Assembly: GCF_022347545.1 (NCBI RefSeq) | Contig: NZ_JAKREW010000001.1 | Coordinates: 496,001 to 560,000, forward strand | DNA from: Terribium retamae | GTDB taxonomy: Bacteria; Pseudomonadota; Alphaproteobacteria; Rhizobiales; Rhizobiaceae | Direction of reading: 5' to 3' | DNA length: 64,000 nucleotides | Shown: one piece after another, positions 63,136 to 64,000 of the stretch | Layout: each line of letters starts with the position of its first letter | Numbering within the stretch: position 1 is the stretch's first letter | Position numbers and translations under genes: made by a program | The notes under the pieces: model-generated | The model's database searches: none | What the model saw: the letters and a program-made list of their open reading frames with translations, nothing else | Told to the model about the DNA's origin: nothing

Positions 63136-64000
63136 TACGCCACCTGTTCGAACGGCACGGGAATGGTGCTCACCGCCTCCATCCAGTCCGGTGTCGGCAG
63201 GTTCTTGCTACGCAGGAATTCCGGATTGAACAGTTTCGACTGGTAGCGCGTGCCGTAGTCGCAGAGGATGGTCACGATGGTATGGCCGGGTCCGAGCTCC
63301 CGGGCTAGGCGAATGGCGCCGGCAATATTGATACCGGTCGAGCCGCCGACACACAGACCTTCTTCCTGGATCAGGTCGAAGACGATCGGCAGTGCCTCTT
63401 CGTCCGGGATCTGGAAGGAAAAATCCGGCGTGAAGCCGTCGAGATTGGCCGTAATGCGTCCCTGCCCGATGCCTTCGGTAATCGAGCTGCCCTCGGCCTT
63501 CAGTTCGCCGTTGGTGTAGAAGGAAAATAGTGCCGCACCCAGCGGATCGGCCAGCGCGATCTTGACGTCCTTGCTCTTGCCTTTGAGGCCCGCGGCTACA
63601 CCGGCCAGCGTACCACCGGAGCCAACGGCGGACACGAAGCCATGGACCTTGCCGCCCGTCTGCGCCCAGATCTCTTCAGCCGTGGTGTGGATATGACCGT
63701 CGCGGTTGGCGACATTATCGAACTGGTTGGCCCAGATGGCGCCGTTCGGCTCGCTTTTCGCCATCTGTTCGGCAAGGCGGCCGGACAGTTTCACATAGTT
63801 GTTGGGGTTCTTGTACGGAACGGCCGGAACTTCGATCAGCTCGGCGCCGAGCAGCCGGATGGTATCCTTCTTCTCCTGGCTCTGCGTATCGGGAATGACG
63901 ATGACCGTACGATAGCCCAAGGCCTTGGCAACCAAAGTGAGCCCGATACCGGTGTTGCCCGCCGTGCCTTCGACGATGACCCCACCCGGCTTCAAAAGGC
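63135..64000 (-). CDS. cysK: Cysteine synthase A, N-terminal part outside the window
   Basis: About 288 C-terminal residues are present and the gene continues beyond 64000. It has the PLP-fold segments EGTAGNTGIGLTLVAKALGY (loop that binds substrate), VSAVGSGGTLAGVAAGLKG (PLP phosphate site), and ends with a helix FNPEFLRSKNLPTPDWMEA. CysK makes cysteine from O-acetylserine and sulfide. The lysine that binds PLP lies upstream, outside the window. It opens the leftward run with alaX and sseA. Confidence 0.93.
   Translation of the reverse strand, partial: LLKPGGVIVEGTAGNTGIGLTLVAKALGYRTVIVIPDTQSQEKKDTIRLLGAELIEVPAVPYKNPNNYVKLSGRLAEQMAKSEPNGAIWANQFDNVANRDGHIHTTAEEIWAQTGGKVHGFVSAVGSGGTLAGVAAGLKGKSKDVKIALADPLGAALFSFYTNGELKAEGSSITEGIGQGRITANLDGFTPDFSFQIPDEEALPIVFDLIQEEGLCVGGSTGINIAGAIRLARELGPGHTIVTILCDYGTRYQSKLFNPEFLRSKNLPTPDWMEAVSTIPVPFEQVA

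Noticed and set aside
1..64000. Search for CRISPR arrays, insertion sequences, prophage, tRNA and rRNA genes
   Set aside because: I found no regular spacer-repeat array, no transposase or integrase, and no tRNA or rRNA. Short tRNAs could still be missed by eye in gaps.

Overview
The window is a stretch of GC-rich chromosome from an alphaproteobacterium of the order Hyphomicrobiales (Rhizobiales), probably near Mesorhizobium or other Phyllobacteriaceae. This rests on the Omp25/31-type barrel protein, the divK-pleD pair, the zinc-ribbon form of DNA polymerase IV, alphaproteobacterial forms of fabD/fabG/acpP/fabF and pccA, and an intergenic repeat with the TTTTTACGCAA core. The genus is inferred, not proven. 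Coding density is high. I see no tRNA, rRNA, CRISPR array, transposase or prophage.

Layout. 1-4.3 kb: end of purM, purN, a SixA-type phosphatase, a CDF metal exporter, and a divergent LysR/glutathione-transferase pair. 4.4-10 kb: a large molybdopterin oxidoreductase, an ABC-F ATPase and an MFS exporter. 10-16 kb: a DinB/YfiT-like protein, ndk, a YbaY-like secreted protein, then the leftward group pgsA-moaD-moaE and a reductase-uvrC pair. 16.5-20.4 kb: outer-membrane barrel protein, glutathione transferase, small secreted proteins, rlmJ. 20-30 kb: an old envelope block. pepA-holC run left, and lptF-lptG-lptD-surA-like-pdxA-rsmA run right, the same order as in enterobacteria. 30-37.3 kb: leftward fatty-acid and cell-wall cluster fabD-fabG-acpP-fabF-mltG-yicC-gmk, then a solitary DnaB-like ATPase. 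37.5-43.3 kb: a sulfatase-fold phosphoglycerol-transferase-like membrane protein, rpmG, a gene-free structured interval, the cell-cycle regulators divK-pleD, and a coupled DUF3572/HAD pair. 43-53 kb: a large periplasmic protein of unknown function, dinB, a DMT transporter, a K+ channel with a zinc-ribbon tail, and dnaE. 53-59.4 kb: pccA, a cupin, an ElaA-YaiI-DUF1345 run, and a membrane cytochrome b next to a Tat-exported molybdoenzyme. 59.7-64 kb: DUF1203, an OmpA-like protein, and a tight leftward run cysK-alaX-sseA-GNAT.

The genes are mainly housekeeping: purine and nucleotide metabolism, LPS export, fatty-acid synthesis, replication and repair, molybdopterin synthesis with two molybdoenzymes, and sulfur metabolism. 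I do not see an obvious new multigene system. The least explained DNA is the roughly 435-bp interval between rpmG and pleD. It holds a perfect 12+12-bp inverted repeat followed by a nested set of complementary segments that could fold into a compact RNA of about 145 nt. Second is a Rhizobiales intergenic repeat that appears to have replaced the last codons of rsmA. Protein start sites were moved from the longest reading frame to internal ATG/GTG codons wherever a ribosome-binding site, the family length or a neighbouring gene decided it. Such choices are stated in each entry.
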